Origin: Armigeres subalbatus
Taxonomy: Eukaryota; Arthropoda; Insecta; Diptera; Culicidae
Assembly (NCBI RefSeq): GCF_024139115.2
Contig: NC_085141.1
Location: 46,001,065 to 46,065,064, forward strand
Direction of reading: 5' to 3'
DNA: 64,000 nucleotides
The notes below the pieces were generated by a model. That model did not search any database. It was not told the DNA's origin and saw only the letters and a program-made list of their open reading frames with translations. Below, piece by piece: positions 10,006 through 20,520 of this stretch (position 1 is its first letter; each line of letters begins with the position of its first letter). The translations under genes and the position numbers were made by a program.

Positions 10006-10890
10006 TTACCAGACTGATCAAAGTAACGGTGGATGGTGTGCAAAACTGTATGAAGATCTCGGACAAACACTCCGGTTCGTTCGAATCGCGCCGGGGACTA
10101 AGACAAGGTGATGGACTTTCGTGCCTGTTGTTCCACATTGCGCTAGAAGGTGTCATGCGGAGAGCCGGGTGTAACAGCCGGGGTACGATTTTCAACAGAT
10201 CCAGTCAATTTATTTCTTCGCGGATGACATGGACATTGTCGGCCGAACATTTGCAAAGGTGGCAGAACTGTACACCCGCCTGAATCGTGAAGCAACAAAA
10301 GTTGGACTGGTGGTGAAAGCGTCAAAGACAAAGTACATGCTTGTGGGCGACACCGAGCGCGACAGGGCCCGCCTGGGAAGCAGTGTTACGATAGATGGGA
10401 AGTTAGTCGTGCAATATGAAGGCGCATCATCTGTGGAAGTCGGGCCTACTACGGGCTCCAGAAGAAACTACGGTCAAAAAAGATTCGCCACCGCACCAAA
10501 TGTGTCATGTACAAGACGCTAATAAGACCGGTTGTCCTCTATGGACATGGAACATGGACAATGCTCGAGGAGGACTTGCAAGCACTCGGAGTATTCGAGA
10601 CACGGGTGCTTAGGACCATCTTTGGCGGTGTGCAAGAAGACGGTGTGTGGCGAAGAATGAACAACGAGCTCGCCCAGCTCTACGGCGAACCCAGTATCCC
10701 GAGGGTAGCTAAAGCCGGAAGGGTATTATGGGCAGGACATGTTGCAAGAATGCCGGACAGCAACCCTGCAAAGATAGTGCTCGCTTCTGATCCGGCAGGT
10801 ACGAGACGGCGTGGAGCGCTGCGAGGGGCATATTCGAGGATGGAGAGATGCGGACTCGAACCGTGTATTGTGGCGTCAAATTGTTGATTC
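10006..10890 (+). pseudogene. RTE reverse transcriptase fragment (copy B)
   Basis: Plus-strand frames retain RRGLRQGDGLSCLLF, SKTKYMLVGDTERDRARLG, YKTLIRPVVLYGHGTWT and AGRVLWAGHVARMPDSNPAK. One base is missing in the motif-C region (TTTATTTCTTCGCGGATGACATGG against TTTATTTGCTTCGCGG in other copies), which shifts the frame right at the catalytic FADD. About 60 bp around GATACCTTCGAGG are deleted, as is the ARWADQVQNDL region near the end. Confidence 0.8.
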
Positions 10891-10925
10891 AGTGTTATCT
10901 GTTTAGATGTAGACTAAATAAATGA

Positions 10926-11578
10926 AAATAAAATGGAAAAAAAAATTGAAAAATGTTATTTTTGTATCTCAAGTTTTATCAATTTTACTGAAATCTTGTT
11001 TTTTCAAGTAAATTGATATAACTCGATTTTGTAGAACAACATTTTTTTCTAAAAAATATAGTTTTGGCGTAAAATGCATCTTTTCGCGTAAATCTGTATC
11101 CTAGACAATAGTGCATTGCCCGTATGCAGAATTGGTTAAACCAGCTAGCCAAAATAATGACTGGAGAAGGTGTGCGCCGACTGACAAGCGGCATCAACAA
11201 GAAACTGTGAAAGTTTTTTTTTAAACAACGATGCATGATGCAAATAAAATAATATATTTTTTGTTACATTCAAAGAAAGTTTTTCTATCAAACTAAGAAT
11301 ACACGCATTTGAAACTGCCCCATTTCTAAATGATCTTGGTCTTACGATTTGGTGCGGATGAGTTTGGCCAAAAAGTGATTCTTTTATTGTTTTTCAAGAC
11401 TATGACGAAAAAACGAAAATGCCTGCCTTAACCCTATGACCTCTTCATAAATTTCTCAAGAGTCGACTTTTTCTATTGGTGGAAAATGGTTAGTATCCTA
11501 TGCCGAAAATATGTGCAATATTAAAAAATTTCAAACTTCTATTTACTTCGACTATAATCACTAATGTATCATCAGATT
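10926..11578. other. Unannotated AT-rich stretch
   Basis: No gene or clear repeat boundary is seen. The 83-codon minus-strand frame at 10985-11236 has no family features. Confidence 0.4.
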
Positions 11579-11792
11579 ATTCTTCTTCTTATTGGCCATT
11601 ACATCCCCACACTGGGGACAAAGCCGCCTCGCAGCTTACCATTTCTGCATTCGTATATCATGAGGCTAACACGATGAAACTTGTATGCCCAGGGAAGTCG
11701 AGATAATTTCCAATCCGAAAATTGCCTAGACCGGCACCAGGAATCGAACCCAGCCACCCTCAGCATGGTCTTGCTTTGTAGCTGCGCGTCTT
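11579..11792 (-). mobile_element. tRNA-derived SINE (Feilai-like), minus strand
   Basis: On the minus strand this reads GCGCAGCTACAAAGCAAGAC, then the pol III B-box-like GGGTTCGATTCC, a family-specific body (CTAGGCAATTTTCGGATTGG, TCGTGTTAGCCTCATGATAT), and ends in an AAGAAGAAG tail. The same body occurs at 19229-19454 and tail pieces at 30040-30106 and 57305-57385. The tRNA-like head and body resemble the Aedes Feilai SINE family. The name is from memory and unverified. Part of the middle is deleted. Confidence 0.7.
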
Positions 11793-11799
11793 TCTACTT

Positions 11800-12390
11800 G
11801 AAAACTTCTTCAGTGTTTTGTTATCGACTGAAGAAAAACATTGATTTCTAACTTTAAATATGGAGTACAGGTACAAAAGGTATGAATTACGTGGGTACAA
11901 TTAGGGCATGTCACTTGGATCGGTTCGTCGTCGTGTTGTGGGTAGTAATTTAAAGAGCCAGGTGAATCCGTTTCCTTGATCTTTGTTTAGTAAGTTTAAT
12001 TGTTTTTGTTTGTAAATTTCTAAGCTTTCTGCTACGTCAAGTTTCCAAGGATTTTGGATGTGTCTGAGAATTGATATGTTGTCTTTAGTTAAATGGTGAT
12101 CTTCGATAAATATATGTTCTGATACTTTTGATGAAATGATAATGTAAACCTTTTTCTATGTCTTTGGTTGCCTTTGTGACTTCTGTCAAATGTTCTTTGA
12201 ACCTCGTGTCTAATGTTCGTTTTATCTGTTCTATGTAGATTTTGTCACAGTGAGGGCATGATATTTTATAAACTCCAGATTTTCCCAAGGCGTCCACGGG
12301 GTCTTTTGTGGTTCCAAGTAATGTTTTAAGTTGGTTGTTCCTGTTGCTGGTTGTTCCCCTAAGACGCTCAATATTAATTATTTCATGTGC
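11800..12390 (-). pseudogene. Penelope-like element, GIY-YIG endonuclease C-terminus
   Basis: The minus strand encodes, in order, LLGTTKDPVDALGKSGVYKI, SCPHCDKIYIEQIKRTLDTR and FKEHLTEVTKATKDIEKG, the layout of the GIY-YIG endonuclease that follows the RT in Penelope-like retroelements (GVYK ... YIGQT ... R..EH, with a CPHC pair). The YIG glycine is replaced by glutamate. A frameshift near 12117 separates this from the expected C-terminal extension (HIFIEDHHLTKDNISILRH and following). The reading frame is open upstream to about 12385 without a start codon, so the RT is missing. The 3' side ends next to the SINE at 11792. Remnant, inactive. Confidence 0.75.
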
Positions 12391-15339
12391 AATATGTCAT
12401 CCCACTTGCAGACGATCATGTTAAAAATTTCGTTATTTATTAACTTTGATAAGCTGCTATAGAGCAGTAACAATTGCATTCAGTTTTCACAAGTCATTGT
12501 TTTTCGTAACAACTATCGTCACAGCCAGGCCTTAGGTACCGTTCTATTCAGCTAACAGATGGCTGCAATTACCAAAGATTTACCCTAAGGTCGTATGCAA
12601 AGCTCAAGCGGTACATGCAAATAAGACATCAAAAAATAAATTTGAAGCATTTGTAGAGCTGCCATGATTAGGCATTGTTAGAGTAATGTTTGAGCTGAAA
12701 ATTTTGTTCAAGGTTGGAAAATTGGTTCGCACAATGAACATCTCCCCCAACTGTACGAAAATAATTGCCCGGTTGCATCAGTTGGTGGGTAAAACAAAGT
12801 GAGTTTGCAATGAGCGGATCAGGATCCGCGCTGTGAAATGCTGATCCACCGTGTGGCTTTTGCTGTCAATATTTCGAAACTGCAACTCTTCGACATTGTA
12901 GACGTGCAAATTAGCATTTTAATGGCAAAGCTCAAATGCTCCTATGGTCAAGTCTCGCTGTAGATCTGCCTCAACACAGATAGCTTCTATTTCAAAGCAA
13001 AACAACATTTTCCAGTGTCCACTTTGGCTCCAGTCTGTGTGCCGGTGAACGAATATCCACGAAAAGTGGGAGGGAACCGCAAATAAATAAATATAGATCG
13101 AAGTGAAACGCGTCGGCGAAAACCGCAGGCACCATTAGTATCCGTTCCAAGTGCCCGACTGATTGGTTGCCTATCGATCTCAAGGTGAACCGTAGACATT
13201 TGTGCAAGAACCCACCGTGAGCCTAGCATTCAACGTTTCTTGAATGAAACAAACCAAGAACCGCTTGTTGTTTAGAAGCAGGTTCTAAGGAATGTTAAAA
13301 CTAGAAATTTTGAATAAATTTTGCGAATCTGTGATCTTTTTACTATCATGACTATTCAAAGCAATTTCAGGTGCCGACCAAGCAACAAAAATGCTAACGG
13401 ATATTCGACAAATGGGCAATGCGGACGCGGCAAGGCAAACAATGCACCATTTAAAATGCGTTTTTTGATAGGTGGTTTTGGGCGTGTTTTATCTAATTAA
13501 CAATCACTAGATAAGGTAGACGTACAAGCGCGCTTGTGCTGCCTCGACTTAAGTTAAAACGACGTAGGAATGGCATCACGCACGCCTTTGGATTCGTGTT
13601 TTACAGTTTAACATATAGGATGCTGATTCATGTGAAAAGGAATTAAACATTGCGAATAATCCGACATGAAACCAAATGCATATGCATTGTGTGCATTGAG
13701 TTAGGTACAGGTGTTTAAGTTCCTTGAGCTCACTGGATCTTGTTCTCCGCAAATGTAAAAATTTGTTGCAGTTATGGATTCAAACCTTAAAAGACTCGGT
13801 TGGTTAACAAAGATCTCAAGTACCAGATCGCATCGATGATCTTCCTTATGCCACAATCGATTTAAGTTTTATTATCTCAACCCGAATATCTTCCTGTCAT
13901 CTGTGCAATGCACAATTCAAAAGCATTGTGGATTAAAATCTAGTGGTAAGTGGACTCGCAAGCGTATCCATTTGAGCGTAGCTTATATTCTGCGATTATG
14001 ACCTCAAAAACAATCAGATGATCAGAGAAAGATAAAATCCCCCAAATAAAGCGTAAAAAAAAAAAAGATTCAGTTATGCTGGTGAGCAAAGCATCGTATC
14101 GAATAACGCTAAGTGCTGTATATGATTACAATCTGCCAAGAAAGCACAAAAACACTCTGAAGAACACAGACATCTCTTGATGGAGCACCACTCTTATTGT
14201 TGATATCACGTCCTAAATGAGCTGAGCGAAAAACAGAAACCAGTAGCATCTTCATTATTGACGTGACGTTGAATATTGCCGGCATCGATACGTGGAGATG
14301 ATTAGAGGCGTCTTCGAACCCGAACGTTGCACCTCTTGTTGCATCATCGCATCCATCCATACGCCATATCACACGGCACGATCGCGATACCATCTTCACG
14401 TGAGGTCCCACTCGTTTCTGGTTTGTTAATCTTTAACCCTCGCGCCATCATCAGCGGCAAACAACATATTCACCGTGTGCAGAGTGCACCAGCATAGCAA
14501 TCAGAGGCACTGCGAAAAGACTTAAGTTTTCCGACCTCCTTTTCGGTAGGCGCGTGGCCTCAGCTTTGACTTGTGACAGCTGCTCAACGACGGTGACTCA
14601 GTGCGAATTTAATGTTCCATTTATGAAATAAAGTAATCCGTCCAACGAACAACGGTGTGACTTAATTTCCTCGTACGTTCATCACTGCAGCCTATGTATT
14701 TAGTGCAGGTACAGGGCCGCAGTTGTGACTTGAGTGCCCAAAACTGCCATTAACCATAAATAAGCTATCAAAAAAGTTGTTCTTTAGACTTTAGACAAAG
14801 TTCTAAAGATTTCGAGACCGATTAAACTTCCATTTGTGACTTTAGTAAACTCAACTTCTTTGCTCACCATATAAAATAAAATATTGCCCCTGTGAATTAG
14901 CGTCGTTATTTAAGTGGAATTTCTTAATAGCATTGTTACCGAAACCATTCATATGTGAATTCATTAGCAAGCGGCAAATGTTAAAGTATTTTTCGAACAA
15001 TAACAATAAATATTATAAAGTTTCCGATCCCAAAAAATCCTTAAATTCAACCCTGACAGCAATAATACAGAGTTTTCCTGCACCGAGACAGCCATGGAAC
15101 AACAGCGACAGAGTGAAACAAATCGCAATTCGTATGTGATTCTTGCATTTCTCGTTAACTGTTTCAAAGCCTACTTAGGACGGTATGATTCCCACAGGGG
15201 CTGTTGGCTGTGCTGTAAACAATCATTATTTAAATCGTGAACACCATTTTTCGCACGTTTTCCTGCATATCGAGTTTCTTTTTCTGCATTTAACCTTTTA
15301 ATATGGGAGAGGGCTCCAAAAGTAAATCCAATATAAATA
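12391..15339. other. About 2.9 kb with no recognised gene or repeat
   Basis: This is the longest stretch in the left half without visible transposon structure. Frames at 12987-13229 and 14109-14411 (minus) are short and lack domain features. GC content rises around 13020-13240 and 14260-14600. It could be host intergenic or intronic DNA; nothing more can be said from sequence alone. Confidence 0.4.
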
Positions 15340-15720
15340 AAAAAAACCCAGATTAATCTACCTAGCGGTGATGGTGCCTCTCTCGTTTTTTTTCGAGTGA
15401 GTTATTTTTGCGCACTTTTGGTATGAAAAAAATTTTGGCCATAACTCTGAGCCCATAGTCCGGCCAATATTCAATAAGAAACAATGGGACAAGATTCTCC
15501 GTCAAATGCAACTTGTTGCGAGCAAATCGGCTGAGGGTAAGTGCCTAAAATGAGTGAGATTTTGAAAATTTATTTTGGTCATAACTCCGAATCCCATAGT
15601 CCGATTCTACCAATTTTCAATACGAAACAATGGGATTCCGCGTCGAATGCAACGTGTGGCGAGCAAATCGGTTAAGGATAAGTGCCTGAAAAATGATTGA
15701 GATTATTTTGCGCACACACC
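15340..15720 (+). repeat. Dispersed repeat family with internal tandem duplication, left part
   Basis: It begins with the motif AGATTAATCTACCTAGCGGT followed by GGTGCCTCTCTCG, which recurs at 18700-18760, 30735-30790 (inverted) and 31245-31310. Then comes a segment of about 115 bp (TTTTGGCCATAACT, GAGCCCATAGTCCG, CAATGGGA, GCGAGCAAATCGG) present twice in tandem (about 15430-15545 and 15575-15690). It ends in CGCACACAC. The family continues on the far side of the R1 element at 18583. Type unknown. Confidence 0.65.
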
Positions 15721-15739
15721 TACACACACACACACACAG
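15711..15739. repeat. CA microsatellite, insertion site of R1 element
   Basis: A CA-repeat tract interrupted once (CACACACACCTACACACAC). It lies directly upstream of the R1 5' leader. Similar CA/TG tracts border the other R1 fragments in this window. Confidence 0.8.
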
Positions 15740-15750
15740 AGACAGCAGGG

Positions 15751-15808
15751 GGGCAGCAGGGACTTTGTCCAAGGGCTTGACGACCCCTCCCATGGCCACT
15801 GCGAGTTA
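15751..15808 (+). promoter_or_regulatory. 5' leader module shared with RTE-2 elements
   Basis: Reading GGGCAGCAGGGACTTTGTCC and continuing to CTGCGAGTT, this segment is nearly the same as 20521-20578 and the minus strand of 29101-29044, which begin RTE-2 elements, and as the R1 leader on the minus strand around 63855-63797. It can form short hairpins (GGAC-TTT-GTCC). Its role is not shown; internal promoter, RNA structure or ribozyme are possible. Confidence 0.6.
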
Positions 15809-16016
15809 GACCGGGACCATCGTCCCTAACCCCTAATCCCAAGGCGTCAAGCGACCCGTGCCGAGGGGATGCATGGCCAGGGGGTGAAATAATAAGCTAG
15901 GCCTTTAACGGAGCCTGTGGGGTACCTGGGCACCCTCCACAGTAATTGTCCCTTACCGCGTTATGCTGGGCTCTGGCGTGGTGGACCTCTTTTCCCGAGC
16001 AACTCGTGGGACCAAA

Positions 16017-17616
16017 ATGGAAAACCAAGTCAATTCTTCAATTAGTGGTAGTAGTGTAGGCGACAACCCCCTTCGCAAGAGGTGGGTTGTTCAGGTCTCC
16101 GCTTAGGAGGCCAGAGGCAATAGTCGGCAGCTCAGTGCGCAGCGCCAGCGTGGGTCACTCAACCTTCCTCTCGGATATAAAAACGCCGGAAGGGGTTATT
16201 GACGGCCCATGGCTTGTGAAGGCGATGAACCGCAAACGCGATGGGCTTTCGGCCTTCGAGGTGGCGACGGAACAGCTGGACGCCATCATCGACTTTGCGT
16301 CATCGAAGCATAATATCAGCAAGGACCTCAAGAGGAGCTTGCAGAAACTTCGAAAGTCGATGCTGGACGCCAAGCTGGAGAGGGCGGTCGGGACGGCCAA
16401 GTATAAACCCGTGAAATCGGTGGAGTCGAGGTCTACCCAGACTGAGGCCCAAGGATTCGCGGACTCGGGCAAGGTCGAGTCGACCGAAGGCGTGCCAGCT
16501 AAGACGGTGGTGCCAAAGTCTACCCAGACTGAGGCTCAAGTATTCGCGGGCACGTCGGGGGTGACTGCTCCAACGGAGCAGACACAAAAACGGGGGAGAC
16601 AGTTTCCAGGGGATGATCTCCCTCCGCTCCAAAACGCGGAGGGTTACTACCCGAGCAAGAGTAGTGGGGCTGGTAAGCTGAACCTCGGCCAGGTACCTCC
16701 AAATCCGGGTGAGGGAGGACCTGGAAAGGTCCGTCCACTCAGGCAAGACGGTGGTAAGGGGTTACGGCAGGCTGAAAGTTCTCAGCCGCACCAGACCAGG
16801 GAAATAGAGGGGAATGACGCCTCCTGGACCCTGGTCAAGAACAAGAGGAAACCGAAGACGTCAAGGGCCGAGAAGAAGGCCCAGGCGAATGAGGGTAGCA
16901 AGAAGTCTAGGGTAGGCGCCAATCGCTCCAGGGGCGATGCCCTAGTCATCACGGCGGACGAGGCTAAGTACTCGGATGTTTTGAAGGCGATGAGGAGTGA
17001 CGTCAAGCTCGGTGAACTCGGCGCCGACGTACGTCGAATAAGACGTACCCGGATGGGCGAGATGATACTCGAGCTGAAGCGGGGCGTCTCGCAAAGGGGC
17101 GCCGCCTACAAGAAGTTGGCGGAGGAGGTCCTAGGCGAGACGGTCAAGGTGAGGGCACTCACGACGGAGGTGAATCTAAGGGTTAAAGACCTGGACGAGA
17201 TCACTGAAGTCGAAGAGCTCGTCACGGCACTGCGGCGACAGTGTGAAGTGGAGACGCCCACCGCAGCCGTTCGGCTACGGAAAGGTCCGGCAGGGACGCA
17301 GGTAGCATTGGTTCGGCTATCTGCAGCGGACGCCTCAAGGTAGTCAAGTTAGGGAGCGTCAAGGTGGGATGGTCGGTATGCCCTGTGCGCATATACGAGC
17401 AACCTGAAGTTTGCTTCAAGTGCCTGGAACCGGGGCACAAGCAATGGGACTGCAAAGGCCCTGACAGAAGCAATCTCTGCCGACGCTGCGGAGTGGAGGG
17501 ACATAAGGCACAATGCTGCACGAACCTTCCCAATGGTTTGATTTGTTCCAGCAAAGCTGTGAACAGCAGGCACCCCATGGGGGCTCGCTGTGCCCGGCGT
17601 TTAAGCGTGCTGCAAA
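16017..17616 (+). pseudogene. R1-clade ORF1 (Gag-like nucleic-acid-binding protein)
   Basis: ORF1 proteins of this clade coat element RNA and help target-primed reverse transcription. The start at 16017 is chosen because the second copy at 63106-63600 begins MENQVNSSISGSSVGDNP from the equivalent codon. An extra base in the C run near 16070 shifts the frame relative to that copy, leaving a 418-residue frame from about 16087. It has a basic, low-complexity middle (NKRKPKTSRAEKKA). A second frameshift near 17342 separates it from the zinc knuckles CFKCLEPGHKQWDC and CRRCGVEGHKAQCC (C-x2-C-x4-H-x4-C type). The expected end is RCPAFKRAAKSQC. Two frameshifts make it inactive. Confidence 0.8.
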
Positions 17617-17634
17617 ATCACAGTGCAGGTAAAG

Positions 17635-17900
17635 CATCCGGCTTGCTCGGCTTCGCCCGAGTGTTTGGTCTCCGCAGGCTTAGAGGAACCGGCGGAACAC
17701 GTGTTGTTCGTGTGCTCACGTTTTCGCGCAATGCGTGACCACATGCTTGCCACATGTGGTCTGGACACTACCCGGACAACCTAGTTCGGAGGATGTGTAA
17801 AGACGAAGTTGGCTGGAACGCCGTTTTATCGGCTATCGCCCAAATCGTCTCGGAGCTACACAGAAGGTGGCGCGTGGACTCAAGGATGGCTAGTTCAGGC
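17635..17900 (+). pseudogene. R1-clade ORF2 C-terminal end
   Basis: The frame reads SPECLVSAGLEEPAEHVLF then VCSRFRAMRDHMLATCGLD, a cysteine/histidine motif typical of the C-terminus of R1-type ORF2. After a frameshift near 17770 it continues with NLVRRMCKDEVGWNAVLSAI and AQIVSELHRRWRVDS. It matches in style the better preserved end at 61195-61450. All upstream ORF2 domains are absent. Confidence 0.7.
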
Positions 17901-18582
17901 GCAAATAAGAGGTGGTCAAGGGATCGGAGTCGGCTTCATGGGTCATACCGGTGGTCATGCTCTGTGGTCGAACTCGATCCTTTTATCGAACAAGTGGCCG
18001 CGCGAAGAACAACATGGTATCGTCGCTTTCGCGGCGTCGGTCAACCAAGCGGGTTCCGAGCCCGAGGACGGAAAGGGTCCTCGTCAAGGCTGGGGCAGGC
18101 GTAGGCCTCGCGTCGGCAAGTCCCTCTGTGTGCTGGCGAATAGGCCCTATCGCAGAAAGGTCAATTTGGGGTGCACGCGGCATTATCATTCTTGATACCA
18201 GTCGTGCAGAGGGAAGCAGGCGCGAATTCGACCCTGCCCACCTTCCGAGGACATAGGGCGAAGTAAGGCCACCTGGAAAGCCGGCAATGCGCTGGCACGA
18301 TACCATGGTGTTCTTCTAAAAAAGCGAGTCACGATGTTCGATGCTGCAAGGACACGCAGCTAACCTCGAGGGTGCGTCATGCACTGGCCCCCCTTTGAAG
18401 CATTACTTTCTGGTTGTACCGAAGGGACGATGGACTTGGCGGCAATGGAAACGGTTTAGCTGGTCGGGGATGCAGTCCAGCCTCCCTCATTGGAGGTGGC
18501 CCCTAACCCAGCACTTCCTGGTCAACCCAGGATGCCTGTTGAGCGGATTCCCCCTCCATTGTCTAGGAAGAAAAAAAAAAAC

Positions 18583-18965
18583 ACAAAGACATCACCTCAA
18601 TTCGTCGAGCTAAGTCGATCGGTATATAACACTATGGGTCTCCGAGACTCCTATAAAAAGTTCCTTTTTGGAGCGAACATATAGCCTTTACGAATACTTT
18701 GTATACGAGAAAGACAAAAACAGATTAATCCTCCTAACGGTGATGGAGCCTTTCTCGTATGTTATAAAAATAGTATTTTGGCCCTAAGGCTTTTGAGCCC
18801 ATAGTCCAATATGGCCGATTTTCAATAGGAAACAAAAAAAAATTCCAAAAAAATGAGTGAGAAATTTTTACTTGCCCATTATTGATATAAAAATGTATTT
18901 TGGCCATAACTTCTGAGCCCATAGTCTGATCTGGCCTATCTTACAGAGGAGACGATAGGGGGTTA
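18583..18965 (+). repeat. Dispersed repeat family, right part beyond the R1 insertion
   Basis: It continues with TCGTCGAGCTAAGTCGATCG and TATGGGTCTCCGAGACTCC, then a second copy of the family head (CAGATTAATCCTCCTAACGG, GAGCCTTTCTCGT) and of the body (TTTTGGCC, GAGCCCATAGTC, GATTTTCAATAGGAAACAA). The R1 element therefore interrupted this repeat at its internal CA tract. Confidence 0.6.
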
Positions 18966-19228
18966 AGGATGCTCTTTGGAAAAGGGGAGGTTGTGGGGAG
19001 GGTATTGCTTAGTTATCGATCAACTCAGTGTAAATTATGAACCCCTTGGCCGATTTCAACCAAATTTGGAACACAAATTCTTTATCTTAAGGAGGGATGC
19101 TCTTTGGAAAGGGAGAGCCTCATGACCGATTTAAATCAAATTTGTATCAAATATTTCCTGTCCTAAGGAAGCGATTTTAGTGGATATGGATAAGTCATTT
19201 AAAAAGGGGAGGGTATGGGAGAGTTAGC
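18966..19228. other. G-rich unassigned stretch
   Basis: Repeated phrases such as GGATGCTCTTTGGAAA (18969 and 19096) and CGATTTCAACCAAATTTGG / CGATTTAAATCAAATTTG suggest a diverged tandem duplication of about 110 bp. No gene. Confidence 0.4.
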
Positions 19229-19454
19229 GATCAAGCTGTGCGGTAAGACGCGCGGCTACAAAGCAAGACCATGCTGAGGGTGGCGGGGTTCGATTCCCGG
19301 TGCCGGTCTAGGCAGTTTTCGGATTGGAAATTGTCTCGACTCCCCTGGGCACACAAGTATCATCGTGTTTGCCTCATGATATACGAATGCAAAAATGGTA
19401 ACTTGGCTTAGAAACCTCGCAGTTAATAACTGTGGAATTGCTTAACACGAATAC
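19229..19454 (+). mobile_element. tRNA-derived SINE (Feilai-like), 3' truncated
   Basis: It has a tRNA-like head with GCGGTAAGACGCGCGGCTAC and B-box GGGGTTCGATTCCC, then the body CTAGGCAGTTTTCGGATTGG and TCATGATATACGAATGC, ending GCAGTTAATAACTGTGGAA. Compared with the copy at 11579-11792 the middle is complete, but the 3' AAGAAG tail is missing. Confidence 0.75.
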
Positions 19455-19779
19455 CGTGATCAGAAAATCATGGGAACTAAATTTTTAAACAGCTGGCTCT
19501 CAGCCGTCTTTCCATCTCATCTAGTTTAACCATACTGGTGAGTTATGTTTCTAGAGATGCTCATTTTTTCCCTAGAGGGGAGCGTGAGTAAGGATGCTTT
19601 TTCTAAAATATAGTAAAATTTACTTTACATGACATATCTCAGTGTGAACAACACCTACAGATTCCAAAAATGTTTCATAACACTATTCTACCATTGACTA
19701 TACTATGTGTGAACAATATGTTTTTTCTGGACATCTCTAGCGACTCCAAAACGACTTCTATAACTGATGAAAGATGATG

Positions 19780-20270
19780 TGCAAATTTTGCCGAAGAAAA
19801 CTACGAAAACCCGTGCCAATGGAAACCCGTCATGTCCATGCCAATTCGTAGAGGCCATATGAACGATACTTCACTAAGTTTTGCCTAAACCGGATGCTCT
19901 CGGTTCTCCAAACTGTTCTGGAGTTTGGATCAAATGGTCTACCAACTGCACTCGATAGCTATCTGAAATCGACTAGAAATGTCCGTACAAGTCCGTAGTG
20001 TCCACGCGTATGATTTGCAACACTGACATACCCAAACCAGATGTTTGCAATGTGTTCTGGAGTTTGGATCAAATGGTGTACCATGTCAACTGAACTCGAT
20101 AGCTATCTGAAATCGACAAGTCATGTCAATAAAAGTCCGTAAGGCCCATGCGTATGATTTGCAGCTCAGATATAGCCTAACCATTTGTTCTAGGTCCTCC
20201 AGACTGTTCTAAAGTTTGAATAAATTTGTCTACCACATTAACCAGATCATAACGGAGGAAATCAGAAGAA
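19780..20270 (+). repeat. Diverged minisatellite, period ~140-160 bp
   Basis: The phrase TGTTCTGGAGTTTGGATCAA occurs at 19914 and 20053, and as TGTTCTAAAGTTTGAATAAA at 20215. Each is followed by a CTACCA-type segment, and the first two units by CTCGATAGCTATCTGAAATC, GTCCGTA and GCGTATGATTTGCA. A fourth, more diverged unit precedes the first. Non-coding. Confidence 0.65.
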
Positions 20271-20520
20271 ATTGTTCTTCAATTCAATTGAAAATTGAAA
20301 ACATTTTTGTTAAGAATTTTAATTGTATCCGATATAAAATGTTGTTTAAATAGTATGAGATAAATAATAATATCTATTGTGCTTTGAAAGTTGTATTGAA
20401 AAACGGAAACTGTTGATACACATTGATACACGTGTTGATTCCGTGATCAAAAAAAAGATAGTTTAGAACTTTCAAGAGTATATGGTTGACCAAAATTTCC
20501 ATCTTTATAGTATCAACTGT

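Larger units (their letters stand above)
9481..10925. mobile_element. RTE-1 copy B with inverted 5' part
   Basis: Bases 9481-10005 are endonuclease-region and 5'-leader sequence of RTE-1 in minus orientation. Bases 10006-10925 are RT and 3' end in plus orientation. The two halves meet at GTATCCCGGCCAGC, where 5' leader joins RT sequence. An inverted 5' segment followed by a sense 3' segment is the arrangement produced by twin priming during target-primed reverse transcription. The 3' tail (AATAAATGAAAATAAAATG) is slightly altered from other copies. Confidence 0.75.
15741..18582 (+). mobile_element. R1-clade non-LTR retrotransposon, internally deleted copy
   Basis: Order: 5' leader (15751-16016), ORF1 with two zinc knuckles (16017-17616), then directly the C-terminal end of ORF2 (17635-17900), a 3' UTR, and an A-rich tail (18566-18582). 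The endonuclease and RT domains are missing, so several kilobases of ORF2 were deleted. The element sits in a CA tract within a dispersed repeat that resumes after the tail (ACATCACCTCAATTCGTCG). The R1 clade is inferred from ORF1 style (Gag-like with CCHC knuckles) and the HVLFVC-type C-terminus. Confidence 0.8.
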
